Source of the DNA: Mucor racemosus
Lineage: Eukaryota > Mucoromycota > Mucoromycetes > Mucorales > Mucoraceae
Assembly (NCBI GenBank): GCA_027405735.1
Contig: JAPEHQ010000009.1
Coordinates: 2,108,001 to 2,172,000 of the forward strand
DNA: 64,000 nucleotides
Reading direction: 5' to 3'
In this document: piece after piece, positions 33,618 to 44,875 of the stretch
How the letters are laid out: every line of letters starts with the position of its first letter
Numbering within the stretch: position 1 is the stretch's first letter
Program-made: the position numbers and the translations under genes
The notes under the pieces: model-generated
Database searches by the model: none
The model's input: the letters and a program-made list of their open reading frames with translations, nothing else
Told to the model about the DNA's origin: nothing

Positions 33618-34490
33618 TTACTGCTTCTTTCTTAAAAACTGGGCCCGACTTTTCATCCCTACCCAACTTTTTTTTTCATTAAATAGCACCAAATTAAAAA
33701 TATATGCCAATGTACCTGGGATGTTTAACTTTACTTCAAAATCAAGTATCCGGAAATATCCTATTTTTTGCAGTTGGTATAATTCTTTCAGTGCTAATGT
33801 TTCAGATTTTTACACGTATTTCACTGATAAAAATTAAACACTTTAAGGCTTCATATCTTTACAAAACATTAAGCTATATTAACACTTTTTTATAATGAAA
33901 CTTATTTGTTTTGAAGCGCTCTATAAAATATATTAATATAAAAAAATTCTGTGCACTTTTATTTTTTCTCATTTTTTTGAACTTTTTGTAGCAGATTAGA
34001 AAATATTCGTTATATTGAGCAATATTTTTTCTACGTTCATGTCATAGAACTTATTGAGCTCTTACCGATCCAATTTAAATTTCTTTAAAATATTGATTTT
34101 TCGTGGAGATATCCTCGAAAACGTGTACAAAGGAATACCTTTGTTTCTAGCTTCAATTTCTCCTTTATACCCTCATCCCAAATTCTGAATTTGAAAAAAA
34201 AATTAACAAAAATCTCGTTTTCTCCATGAAAAATGCAGCTGAAAGGTTCAGTAATAGCTCGTTCGATAGACGATATTGCTGTGCATTATCCCAATTTTTT
34301 ACATTTAAAATATATTTATAAAAAGTGATATGTACATTTAAGAAACCTCCAAATTTTCAATTACATTTTATGCAAAACTTAATGTGAAACATTTTTTTGT
34401 ATTTTGTTTAGGTAGATGAAGAATCGAAAACTGTGCAAAACTTATTTAAAACGCTAGTTCAACTTACTTTGCAGTCCATGAGCCTTTAGC
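33618..34490 (-). repeat. Repeat A, copy 3
   Basis: Reverse complement of copy 1, from AAAAACTGGGCCCGACTTTT (tail) to the block near TTGCAGTCCATGAGCC (head). An open frame at 33541-33837 falls within the repeat and is not conserved in the other copies. Confidence 0.82.
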
Positions 34491-35045
34491 GATCGCAATC
34501 GAGCTGTGCGAACATAAGCAAGCGAGCGAGCCCTATGCATGGGCTCGCTAGAATTGCGCTTTTTTCAAGTTATTATTTGCTTTGGCTTGCTTGATTAATT
34601 TTTTTTAGCAATTTCCTGCTTGGCGCTCGACGAAAACATTGAAAGCTTGCTTGTATGCTTGCTCGAATTGCTTCAAATAGAAATAGGCTTGCTTGCTCGA
34701 ATTGCTTCAAATTGAAATAAGCTTGCTTGCATGTATGTCAACCTGCTTGCTTGCCTGCTTTCAAATCAAATAAGCAAACATGTAACTTAGGGAAAATTTA
34801 TCCAGTTTACGTAATTTTAACTTTAAAAATGTCAAAATTCATCACATTTTGAACCAATATCACGCTGAAAATATATAGCACTATGCTTGCGCTTGCATTC
34901 GGATTTGCTCGCTTGCTTATATGCTGGTGCTCGACTTGCTTGACTTTTTGAAATATCAGACAATGCTTAATTTATGCTTGGCTGCTTGCTTTCAAAACTG
35001 AGAATGCTTGACGAGCCGTTGCTTGAGTAACTTTCAAATATTTTA
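34491..35045. repeat. GCTTGC-rich degenerate repeat F, copy 1
   Basis: Dense in GCTTGCTTGC / GCTCGAATTGC words. It includes a tandem pair of about 38 bases (GCTTGCTCGAATTGCTTCAA... twice, 34655-34730) and the hairpin CGAGCCCTATGCATGGGCTCG near 34527-34547. Its last ~130 bases match, inverted, the sequence at about 40560-40690. Confidence 0.65.
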
Positions 35046-35059
35046 GACTCTGAAATGTC

Positions 35060-35265
35060 AAAAGAGTCTTTATAAATAATCTTGCCAGAATATTCCACTT
35101 TTATTAACAATACATCCTTTGGATGTATTTATATACATTAATTATAACTATTACTAGGGTTTTACTATCTAAGAATATGATGTAAGTCAATGATCCACAT
35201 TGATTTACTGTAACACTAATTATAGACTGTGACCTTGGATGTGAGACATAGGATGAATATTGACA
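35060..35265. repeat. Repeat H copy 2 (partial)
   Basis: Matches 21940-22145 with scattered changes (shared CAATACATCCTTTGGATGTA and TTGGATGTGAG). Followed by a minus-strand coding remnant (35390-35270; MVANNCNAPGATSVRKMTDP) that may be a retrotransposon fragment; the family is not clear. Confidence 0.6.
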
Positions 35266-35396
35266 TAACAGACTCGGCAAATGCATGCTCAAACTGCTTG
35301 GGGTCGGTCATTTTGCGAACACTAGTTGCTCCTGGTGCATTACAATTGTTCGCTACCATTCGAGATGATAAAGAGGAAGTCTTCGCAAACATTGAA

Positions 35397-35723
35397 TGAT
35401 ATATCAAAAGTTTATTAGAATTCAATACTACATGACATCTAGTAACTCATACTAAATGTCATACATACAGTAAGCACCAGCATTAACAACGAATATCAGA
35501 AACACTTGGCAATCCTACATCTTATCCCCAGTTTCAGACATTTCATTGTATACGATTTGAAAACAAATCATATCAAGTGCCTCAATACCGGGCAATTAAT
35601 AAATAATGTTAATAATCATCATATAACTATTTAAAAAACATATAAAAAATATGAAGCATTAATGAATTAATAAAATGTACCTTTTAGCAGAGTATTTTTA
35701 TATTAGTATTTTTTGACACAACA
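35397..35723 (-). mobile_element. Solo LTR B copy 2 (diverged)
   Basis: Reverse orientation relative to the copy at 39679. On the plus strand begins TGATATATCAAAAG and ends TTTTTTGACACAACA (327 bases). TTGAA duplicates lie at 35392-35396 and 35724-35728. Several deletions relative to the 392-base copies, so an older insertion. Confidence 0.87.
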
Positions 35724-35732
35724 TTGAAGATA

Positions 35733-37377
35733 CAGTGACCCCCAAAACTGTCCCAATGTTTCTTAGTTTTAAGTTTAGTATGATTTTCAGGTACAACAAA
35801 TATATTTAAAGTACGACATATTTTATATATTTCGGAAGATCAATTAATTTCCTTTTATATTAAATTAAAAAAATCTCGAATTTTATTGGTCAATTGAATT
35901 TATACCCAATTTGGGACAGTATATGCATTGGGACAGTTTTGAGAGCCATTTTTGATTTTTAGATAATCGATGATTGTAGAACCATAATTTGCACTAGTAT
36001 CTTGAGCGCTTGGAAATCAGTAAATAAACACCTAATTGGGTAAAGAAAATAAAAAAGATGCATATTTCATATACAGATTCTGGTGCTTTGGCCTATTGAA
36101 AATTAATATGAAAAAACTTCAGGAGAATAAGGAGAATGATGCCATTAGTCTTTTAAACACCGGTAAATCAGTGCGCCAAGTTGCGGAAATATTGCATGTA
36201 GGTAAGCCTGTTGTGGAAAAAATTAAAAAACGGTGTTGCACAAGTTTGGGTGTGTCTAAAAGGGGTCGACTTAAATTGCTGTTTGAATCTGATGAAAGGT
36301 TTTGTGTTCGCCAAGCAACAAAAAAAGCAGTCAAAAATTCAAGTAACATTTTAAACTACTTGAGAGTAATTTCGGAGTTAATAAAAGCCCGGAAACTGTC
36401 CGAAATCGCTCCGTAGGGGGAGCATAGGAGCAATTATCAAGCCTAAAAAACCTATGCTGTCTCCGGCTAATATTAAAAGGCGTTTAGAATGGTGTCATCT
36501 TCGCAAGGATTGGACTTCCGACGAACGGAAAAGGGTGATTTGATCAGATGAGACCAACATTAATAGATTTAACTTAAATGGAAGAAGCTGGCTTTGGATT
36601 TGAGACGGTGAGAGCTTGAAATCTAATTATGTGAAGATGACCGTTATAGATGGCGGTGGGAGTGTCATGTTTTGGAGGGCCATTACGTATGCCGGAGTTC
36701 GATAGATATGCAGAATTGAGGGTACTGTGGATCGACATTTGTATAAACAAATCTTTGAAGACGATTTGGAGCGGACTTTCAATTTTACTTTGGATAAATT
36801 AGGCCTTCGTCGTGATCAGATCATTTTCCAGCATGACAATGCTCCAAAGCATACGTCAAATTTAGTCAAGGAATATCTATTGGATCAAGACTATGAAGTA
36901 ATAAATTGGTCTCCGCTATCTCCTGACTTGAATCCGATCGAAAATATGTGGATCTTATTAAAGAGGAGGCTTAATGAGTACAAAACAGCGCCCAAATGAA
37001 TCCTTGATCTTTCGGAGCGTGTAACTGAGGTTTGGTACAACACCATTAAACAGGAGGAGTGCCAAAAAGTTTTTGATAGCATGCCCAATTGTGTGAAAGT
37101 ATATTTGGAAAGAAACGGCCTTTGGACGGACTATTAAATAGGATTATATTTTTTCCCGCGTAAGCTCTCAAAACTGTCCCAATGCATATGCTGTCCCAGA
37201 CAGGGTATAAATATAGCGGACCAATGAAATTCGAGATTTTTTTAGTTTAATATAAAAGGAAATTAATTGATCTTCCGAAATATATAAAATATGTCGTACT
37301 TTAAATATATTTGTTGTACCTGAAAATCATACTAAACTCAAAACTAGGAAACATTGGGACAGTTTTGGGGGTCACTG
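35733..37377 (+). mobile_element. Decayed Tc1/mariner element with 214-bp inverted repeats
   Basis: Ends CAGTGACCCCCAAAACTG / CAGTTTTGGGGGTCACTG, flanked by TA on both sides (35731-35732, 37378-37379). The inverted repeats cover 35733-35946 and 37164-37377 and differ at a number of positions, so the insertion is not recent. Each inverted repeat starts and ends with an inverted CAAAACTGTCCCAATG motif, the same design as the intact element at 45778, though the motif sequence differs. Inside is a broken transposase. Confidence 0.93.
36108..37137 (+). pseudogene. Broken Tc1/mariner transposase
   Basis: Opens MKKLQENKENDAISLLNTGK with a helix-turn-helix (SVRQVAEILHVGKPVVEKI). A frameshift lies near 36405-36420. 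Then come in-frame stops at about 36540 (just before SDETNINRF), 36601 and 36704. The C-terminal half from 36727 is open and keeps QHDNAPKHTSN and SPDLNPIENMW. A DDE triad with 34 residues between the second Asp and the Glu marks the DD34E (Tc1) group. It cannot make an active enzyme. Confidence 0.92.
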
Positions 37378-37384
37378 TATGCTG

Positions 37385-40300
37385 AGCAGCCATACACCTA
37401 ACTTCGATAAGAAGTGCTGGTTTCGTCTTTTACCTCGCTGTCTGAGCAATGATTTGTGCGACTGGCTTAACGAGTATGTTTTAGCCTCTGGATCCAAGGT
37501 TTCCTAGGTTACGTTAAAGTCTGCCATTACTGGTCGTAATGGTATACCTAACGAATAACTTTGATTTGAGAGAACTGGGGAGCCTTGTGGTTGTGTCAAA
37601 CCAGGTATTGAAACTGTACATAGACTTCTAGAGCGTTTTAAAACTCTGAAGGCTAAATCAGAGGTATCTGATGGTTTCGTCATTACAAAAGTATTTTTTG
37701 ATACTTTTCCTCAATCTGTATTTTGGCTTATTATGGTGGCTATGAGCCAAGCGTTGGAACCTTCATTTTATAATTTGGACTATATCTCTGCTGTTTCCCG
37801 TAAAATTGGTCATGCTGTTGAGAAAAAGAAATCTCACTCTGCTGGCGGTAAGGAGCGCCCTTGTTCAGGTAATGCTTTTTTCCCTGTTTTTTCTGAAGCA
37901 AAGAAGTCAAAGTATGCTCCTGGGTTATCTGGACATGCTTCTAAGTTTAGAAAAACTATGCCGGAGCATATTGTTGAGCGCACTTGCAAGGATTGTAATC
38001 AACATTATAGTCGTGGCCACAGTGTTGGTATTACTGTTCTGCTTGTACAGCTGGTAGTGGTAACAACAAGGTGGTACGTAGCATGTCCAAATGTCAGTCT
38101 GTGAAAGCCGCTGTAAATGTTGCTATGTTGTCTGCTCGTGTGGATCAGGCTATTGCTCTCAACAAAAATTTGTGTTCCTCTTTTCCTGTTGTTTCTCCTG
38201 TTCCTACTTCTGGTAATGTCAAGGAAGACAATGTTGTTTTGTCTGGTTACGTTGCTGAAGATGCTGTTATGAGTTGTCATGATGGTATTAATAATGATAG
38301 TAATCTCCGTAATCGTGCCCAAGCAACCTTATTTGCGGATATGTCCAATGTCTCTGTAGAAGACAATATTGATATGATGCGGAATATGGCAGCTCAAGTA
38401 TGTAAGTTTGACGCTGTATTTAGTGATTCTCCTACAATGCGTAACACCTCTATTTGTGTTTCAATTGTAGTTCAAAATGTAATTTGCTTCGGCTTAGTTA
38501 ATACGGGAGCCACATTTAGTTGCATTACTAACGAATCCTTTCAATTTCTAGGAGGGAATTCTCTGGGTACATTTAAAGCAAGTGATGATAATAGCGTCAT
38601 TCAGCTTGCTCACAAAGTAACTACTGTCCCAAGAGAGGGTACGGTTGATTTAAGTGTTGATTATAATAAATGTAATAAGAATCATATTTTTGAAGTGTTT
38701 TCATTTTATTCTGAAGAAAATGTGCATGTTTTGCTTGGGATGGGTATTTTGTCTAAACTTGGAATTGCAATTACTGGTCTAGTTGGTCAACATGGTTTTC
38801 AGACTGGCCCACCCCTTTCTAGTCCTATCAATGGTTCTATTGAACCAAATGCACATCCCTTTGGTAATGAGGAAGAAAGAGAGTCTTTTCTTCTAATGCT
38901 AGATGAATTGTTAGACCAAAATTGTCAAATTGATATGAAAAATACTCAGGGTAATTTGCTAGATTCGATCATTAAACTTGATACAGAGCCAGATTACGTT
39001 ACATGACGAGCACAATAGCGTTTACCTGAAGCTTACAAAGATGCTGTAGGTAAACAAATTCAAGTTTGGCTTAATGAGAGTGTAATTACTTGTTTTGCTC
39101 GTCATACTCAACTTAATCATCTATTGTTGGTGGTGAAAAAAAAGATGCTGATGGAAATTATACTATGTCTAAACTTCGAGTGGTATGTGATGTTTATAAA
39201 CTCAATGTCGTTTTGGAAGTTGATGATAAACGACAATTGCCATTAATCTCTAAAATTTATCAAAATATTGGTAACAAAATAATTCCTACTCACCTAGATA
39301 TTCATACGTGCTTCAATGGGTTTAGCCTTGATAACTAATAGGCCCACAAGGCTTCATTCACTTGTCCCTTTTTTAACGTGCAATACACTCATATGAAGGC
39401 TGCTTATGGTATTCGCCATGTTGGATCAGCAATAGTTCGTACACTACTACAAACATTGCTTTTGGATCTAAATACTTCTTTGTCTTCTCCATCTGCCTTT
39501 CTGATTGATAAGTGCTGGTGAGATGTGCGTTACGTCGATGATATTGTTCTTAGTAGTAATGGCTCGTTAGAAGATTACTTTGAGTTAGTTGCTGAAGTGA
39601 TTCGTCGTTTGACAAAGCCCAAAATGGTACTAAATCCAGAAAGAGTAGTTTTCGGGCAAAAGAGTATCCATTTACTTGTGTTATATCAAAAGATACTAAT
39701 ATAAAAATACTCTGCTAAAAGATACATTTTATTAATTCATTGATGTTTCGTATTTATATGTTTTCTAAATGGTTATATGATTATCAATATTATTAATGAA
39801 TTGCCGGGTATTGAGGTACTTGATGTGATTTGGGAACAAATCATATACAATGGAATCTGTGGAATTGGGAATCTGTGATTGTATCATTTGAATAAGATGT
39901 AGGATTGCTTATGTTTCATTGCTACGGATTGTTCCTGAATGTTCCTGATAGTCGCTGTTAATGCTAGTGGTTATGTATGACATTTAGTATGAGTTACTAA
40001 ATGTCATGCCATGTTGGATTTCAATAGTTGTTCCTGGATTTCTACATCTGGGTAAACTTATGATATATCAACTTGGCTTGACCGTGATGAGTGGTAAATT
40101 CATGCATGATAGAAGAAAATTGACTAATATTGTTCAATGGCCTGCTATCAAGACGGGTCGTCAATTAGCTTCGTTTTTGGGTTTGATGTCCTACTTTCGA
40201 GCTTCTAATTTGTGCTATTCTCGTCTTACTCAGGATCTCGCTATCTTGAAAGAATATAAAGATTTAGCACTTGTTTGGAAAGAATCTCATGATGATAAAG

Positions 40301-40480
40301 CTATGGCAAACCTTAAAAATGCCCTGACAAAGGCATTAAGGCTGTTTCCACTTGATTTTTCTGCACGATTTTATTTGGCCACTCATGCACCTTTGACTTC
40401 AATTGGATCTATCCTCCATCAATTAATAGATAATAAAATTTGGCATGTAGGTCTCGTTTCTCGTAAATAGTCAGTTTCTG
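37385..40480 (+). pseudogene. Dead Ty3/gypsy-type gag-pol, split by solo LTR B
   Basis: Gag-like sequence opens near 37385 and has several stops. A zinc-knuckle remnant (CKDCNQHYSRGH) is at about 37984-38020. A long open part at 38071-39006 holds the aspartic protease: GLVNTGATFSCI stands where LVDTGA is expected, so the catalytic Asp is Asn, and VHVLLGMGILSKLGI follows. Reverse transcriptase pieces follow with frameshifts: ...RLPEAYKDAVG, then RYVDDIVLSS (YVDD) near 39530-39560, then KSIHLLGLTVMSG... interrupted by LTR B at 39679-40070. The thumb and RNase H start (FLGLMSYFRASN, VSRK.SVSETDYSTT) end abruptly near 40500 at repeat F. Integrase and LTRs of its own were not found. Confidence 0.88.
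39679..40070 (+). mobile_element. Solo LTR B copy 3 (inside reverse transcriptase)
   Basis: Begins TGTTATATCAAAAGATAC, ends CTTATGATATATCA (392 bases), flanked by ACTTG at 39674-39678 and 40071-40075. Reading through the insertion and one ACTTG rejoins the reverse transcriptase frame. Very close to the copy at 20219-20611, so both are fairly young. Confidence 0.94.
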
Positions 40481-40499
40481 AGACAGATTATAGTACAAC

Positions 40500-40690
40500 T
40501 AGCGTTCGCAAAATAATCGAGCCCAAGCGAGCGCAAACAGTTTATCAAACATTTGTCGATTCTGAATTATTTGAAAGTTACTCAAGCAAGCACGAGCCTA
40601 AACACGGCTCGTCGAACGATTGTATATTGACCATTCTCAGTTTTGAAAAAAAGCAACCAAGAAAGCATAAATAATCAAGCATTATCAAAT
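40500..40690 (-). repeat. GCTTGC-rich repeat F, copy 2
   Basis: Inverted match to about 34900-35040 (shared TTTTGAAAGCAAGC-type blocks and CTCAGTTTTGAAA). It abuts the truncated retrotransposon. Confidence 0.6.
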
Positions 40691-40940
40691 TTTGCAAAAA
40701 GTGTCGGTTTTCGAGGATATTAAACAGCCAATTTTGAAGCCAATTCTATTTCTAACTTATATTAAAATGTAATTCTTATAAATAGTTTTTTAAACCAAGA
40801 CCTAAAAGCTCTTGGTTCTTTCTTTTATCATTAGTTTTTCTAGTAATAAAGCCTACGTTCTCCATGATAAATGTTACTAGTCTTTATTATTATTCTTTCT
40901 ATAAATAAGATTGTATGTATCCATAAACTCTCAAGACTTT

Positions 40941-41770
40941 TATACTATGGTATATCTAAGTTTAAATAAAAAAGCGTTTTTTTTTTAAAAAATTTTCTTA
41001 TATTTAACCACATACGATCTGAAAATTCAGACTTTGTAGCGGACATTTTTCGGGGCTCATTTTACCCTTACCAACACTCATGATTTTGATCAAAAAACAG
41101 AAAAATCAAATTTTGATACCAAAATCAACGTTTAAATATACTACATTGTGAGAGAAAATTGTAGCTATGAGTAATACACACGTTCTAAAAGCTTAATATT
41201 AAATGTTAAGTAATGAAACTTTGTACTTTTGGCCCAAAAACGGTTTTCTGATTAAAGGATTTTCATGTAATATTGTGCAATAAAAATGTTTGTTATTTTT
41301 TATTGAGCAAATAGAGTACTAAATCCTGTATATGTGTATATTTTTGTTTTTATAATTGGTAGTATAATTAACTTTAAATTTGCAAAATCAAAAAAAAAAA
41401 TTTAAAAAATGTCAAAATTGATGATTTGGACAAGAATAATTTTTGTAATTAATATTCCGCTTATAAGCTTTGGAAGTCTTAAAAATAAGAGATTTTATAA
41501 TACTTGAAAACTTTTCCAACAATTTACGATGCTGTACCCACTTTATTCAAGCTTGTCACTGTAAATCGTTATACATGTTAATATTGTGTGGTAGTCTATT
41601 TGATGATAATATAGTTTTACTTTATAATTATTGCGCTAGAGGTGATTTACATTAAATTTTAGTGTTACCTCTCCAATATTATAAACATAAATACGACCAT
41701 CACTGGAACCTATTCCAGCCTTTTTATCTTTTTGTCACGAGTCAATTTATTCAATGCTTTATCAATCTTG
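40941..41770 (-). repeat. Repeat R, copy 3
   Basis: Reverse complement of the R core, from ACTTTTATACTATGGTATAT through the AT-rich tail and intron-like part to the dynein fragment at 41680-41770. More diverged than copies 1 and 2. Confidence 0.85.
41680..41770 (-). pseudogene. Dynein intermediate chain exon fragment, copy 3 (partial)
   Basis: Only the 3' part of the exon is recognisable (AAAGCATTGAATAAATTG... to GGTCGTATTTATGTTTATAA|T...GAG and a GTAACA donor), with base changes and a frameshift compared with copies 1 and 2. Confidence 0.75.
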
Positions 41771-41872
41771 CATCCACCGGTTAATCGTAAGATAATGAAC
41801 CTTTTGATTTGTAATCCTTATTTTCAAGAAGTCAGCTAACTGATCTATGATAACATTCTCGATTGTTCTTAT

Positions 41873-42369
41873 TGTGCTGAACTAGGTAGTATTTCTCCAC
41901 ATAATAAATTAAAAGTCATCTCATTTGAAACCATGCCATGCAATTCAAATAAGAGATTATGAATATAAACCATAAATAACCAAGGATATTCTAATGTATC
42001 AAAGATACCAAGGGTATTCATAATGTGTTGTATTATAAATAAGAAAACCCAAAAACTTCATGCGAATCAAATAGAACAAGTAAGGGCTGTTCTGAACGCA
42101 TGATTGACAACTGAGGTTGTCAAAAACCAATTTAAGAGCCTCCCTTGATCAAGTAAATCAAGGACTCAACAACCCAACAATATATTCAAAATTGCGGAAT
42201 AACTGAAAGTCGACAGAACAACTGCCAGACAAATATCAATAACCAAATAATATAAATAGAGAAGTAGAAATAGTATTTTATTGTAGATTATCCATAATTA
42301 AATAAAGAAGGATTTAAACAGTATCTCTTTTAAAGCTTTTTTTATAAATTTTTACTCCTTTTTACTGCA
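41873..42369 (-). mobile_element. Solo LTR E copy 2 (diverged)
   Basis: Plus-strand ends TGTGCTGAACTAGG...CTTTTTACTGCA (497 bases), reverse orientation to the copy at 43284. CTTAT duplicates lie at 41868-41872 and 42370-42374. Clearly diverged from the other two copies but collinear (shared GAACAGCCCTTACTTGTTCTA block). Confidence 0.9.
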
Positions 42370-42374
42370 CTTAT

Positions 42375-43278
42375 TTTCTAAAAAGCAAGATCCGGGAAGC
42401 GGGATATGTGAGGCATACCCACTTGTTGAATTTAGCTATATAAAATAAGCTGAACTTAAATGTGCTGTGTTACTAATGTAAATAAAATGACCTGACAATG
42501 GAATGTCAGAAAGATATAATCGATCCAAAGCTGATCTTACAGATAATTGTAATATAGAATTTGTATATAAATAGGACAAATTATTGATATTAAATAAAGA
42601 TTCTCTTCAGTTTTTGTGTGTGATTTAATTTAACAAGTTCCTTTATTAAATTATACATTTTTTCTTGCTCCATTATTTATTCTAAATCCTGGGCATTTCA
42701 ATTTCTGAAGATTTAAAATAATTGAAAAAGTATGAGGGTATTTATAGTGATTTGGAGAGCTTGGATACCATCAGACGTGAATGGATATATATTTAGTAAT
42801 CTTTCAGTTTTGAGTACATTGTTATTGATTTAATATTTTAAGGGGTACATCATGTAAAGCATTGACCATAAGGAGGGATTGATGTCAGGTGTGACAATAT
42901 CGACCTTTTGGGAAATGATTGTTTTGTTTATTGTTGTTATATCTATTTAATATACACTTGATTTTAAGGGGTAGTTTTTATATGCTTGAATCTTATCTAT
43001 GATGATAGTGCAACGCCAATATAGATAAGCAGTTGACTAAATTGATATATTTGTTTATTATTATTATTGATTTGGATAGAATCTTGTTTTGATATGTATG
43101 TCATTTGTGTAATTGATTGCGCCGTGATTAAGGATGCTATCATCTACACGATATGTATGGTTCAAAAAGGTATTTCATATTTTTAGTATGCGTTTGTTAT
43201 TGTTTTCAATTGAAGCGTTTGTTTATTAGTGTTGTTCACATTTCAAGTGGCATCATATTTTATGAGCGACACTTGGAA
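42375..43278. other. AT-rich stretch between two LTR E copies
   Basis: No coding sequence. A possible further small LTR-like segment (TGTTACTAATG...TTTAACA, about 42468-42630, with a TATATAAATAGG word) lacks a target duplication. The two LTRs that flank this stretch are in opposite orientation, so it is not the inside of one element. Confidence 0.4.
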
Positions 43279-43283
43279 TTTAG

Positions 43284-43766
43284 TGCAGTAAAATATGGGT
43301 GTAAAAAGCGATAAAGAATACTTTTAAAATCCTTCTTTATTAAAATATGGATAATGTGCAATAAAATGGTTATTCTACGTCTCTATTTATATTATTTGGT
43401 GATTATTTACTATCTTGCAATTGCATTGCAATTGTCAACGATTCCATTAATTTTGAGTATAAATGTTGGGTTGTTTGGTTATTGATTTGGTGGATCAAGA
43501 ACGGTGTTTTAAATATAGTTTGTCAATCATGCTTTCAGAACAGCCCTTACTTGTTCTACTTGATAAGCATGTACTTTTTGTATCTTTTATTTAGGATATC
43601 CCACATTACTTTAGTATTTTAGCATCTCTTATTTGAGTATTATACCCTTGCTATCTTTATGCAATTGTCTATTTACTATATAGTCTTATCTTTGATAGCA
43701 TGGTTACAAATGAGATGACATTTAATTTAGGTATTTTATGATGGGAATCTAGCTTAGTTCACTTCA
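43284..43766 (+). mobile_element. Solo LTR E copy 3
   Basis: Begins TGCAGTAAAATATGGGTG, ends TTAGTTCACTTCA (483 bases), flanked by TTTAG at 43279-43283 and 43767-43771. Close to copy 1 and shows the empty site of LTR D. Confidence 0.93.
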
Positions 43767-43824
43767 TTTAGGTTGTTTTATTATTTTCAAGCGTTTTTAG
43801 TATGTAATTCCACTGCACTTCCCA

Positions 43825-44245
43825 TGGGGATAATGATCTGCACAGATGGGCAGAATAAAAACTTCTATGCAGATCAGGCAGCCCGGATGAGCAGAGCAAT
43901 GGTATTAAGGTTTTTTAGTCAATTTACTAAAGTATATCAATCATAATGATAATTAATAACGAAAATAATTTGAATGATTTAGAGCAGGTGTGAGTTACTC
44001 TAATTCAGCAGAATTGCCTTATTGACAAGATATATTAATTTGAAATTTGGGGTTTGAAAGTGTTCTACCCATGTTCTTCTTTTGGAAACCAAATGGGAAC
44101 AACGACAACAACCTGTTTGGCAACACTAAAAGTATTTTTTCCTTTATAAATCTCTGTTTTTAACACACAAAACCGACTGATTTACGGTATTTTTTTTCTT
44201 CCCCACTCTTTCCTGAACTCTTTTATTTATATTTAAAACTACAAC
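43825..44245 (-). repeat. Repeat G, copy 2
   Basis: Inverted copy of bases 1-405 (shared ATCTGCACAGATGGGCAGAATA, CAACAACCTGTTTGGCAACA, and the CTCTTTCCTGAACTCTTTTA end). Confidence 0.8.
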
Positions 44246-44491
44246 AAAAAGACCAATGTTTTTTTTTTATAAACTGAAATCAAGTAGCAGGTACAAGTAC
44301 ATGTTTTTCCTATTGTTTATTTGGAAATGAATTATTAGCTGTTAATGTTAGGGCGCGTTGTAATATTTTTCTCGAACAAACAAAGTATCCAAGACTTGGT
44401 CATTTTGTTCCATCATCTACGTTATAATCAATGCTTTTTTTGTCTAAAGTCAATATCGACCTGCAGAAAAATTGGTGATTATAAACGTATG

Positions 44492-44660
44492 TATAAATAT
44501 TTACAGTAATAAGCCTGAATCAAGTGGGTACAGCATCGTAAATTCTTGAAAAAGTTCTCAAGTATTATTAAATCTCTTATTTTTAAGACTTCCAAAGCTT
44601 ATAAGCGGAATATTAATTTAGAAAATTATTTTTGTCCAAATCATCAATTTTGACATTTTT
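44492..44660 (+). repeat. Repeat R, copy 4, left part
   Basis: Matches R copy 1 from TTTACAGTAATAAG to CAATTTTGACATTTTTT. The right part resumes at about 49348-49806, so a 4.7-kb insertion splits it. This copy lacks the dynein exon. Confidence 0.85.
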
Positions 44661-44713
44661 TGGCTCTCAAGCCATAGCTGGGGTGTGTTTTATCCAATCA
44701 AGTGGTCGGATAA

Positions 44714-44875
44714 TCTAGTTATTGGGTTTGAATTTATTTGTAAGCCAATAAAATTGCTTCGAATTCTAGTTATTGGGTTTTAATTCTAGTTATTGAGATT
44801 GAAATATTAGTTATTGAGCTTCAAATATTAGTTTTTGAGTTTAAAAATATCATTTTGAGTTTAAATGTACAAAAT
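44714..44875. repeat. ~21-bp degenerate tandem repeat
   Basis: Five or six units around TTCTAGTTATTGGGTTTTAA, becoming TATTAGTTATTGAGCTTCAA and then TATTAGTTTTTGAGTTTAAA. It lies near the left end of the 4.7-kb insertion, a common position for sub-terminal repeats of DNA transposons. Confidence 0.7.

Noticed and set aside
42468..42630. Small TGTTA...TAACA segment as a further solo LTR
   Set aside because: No target duplication and no second copy in the window; boundaries would be a guess.
41873..43766. The two LTR E copies as the ends of one LTR retrotransposon
   Set aside because: They are in opposite orientations, differ in sequence, and each has its own 5-bp duplication (CTTAT and TTTAG); there is no coding sequence between them.
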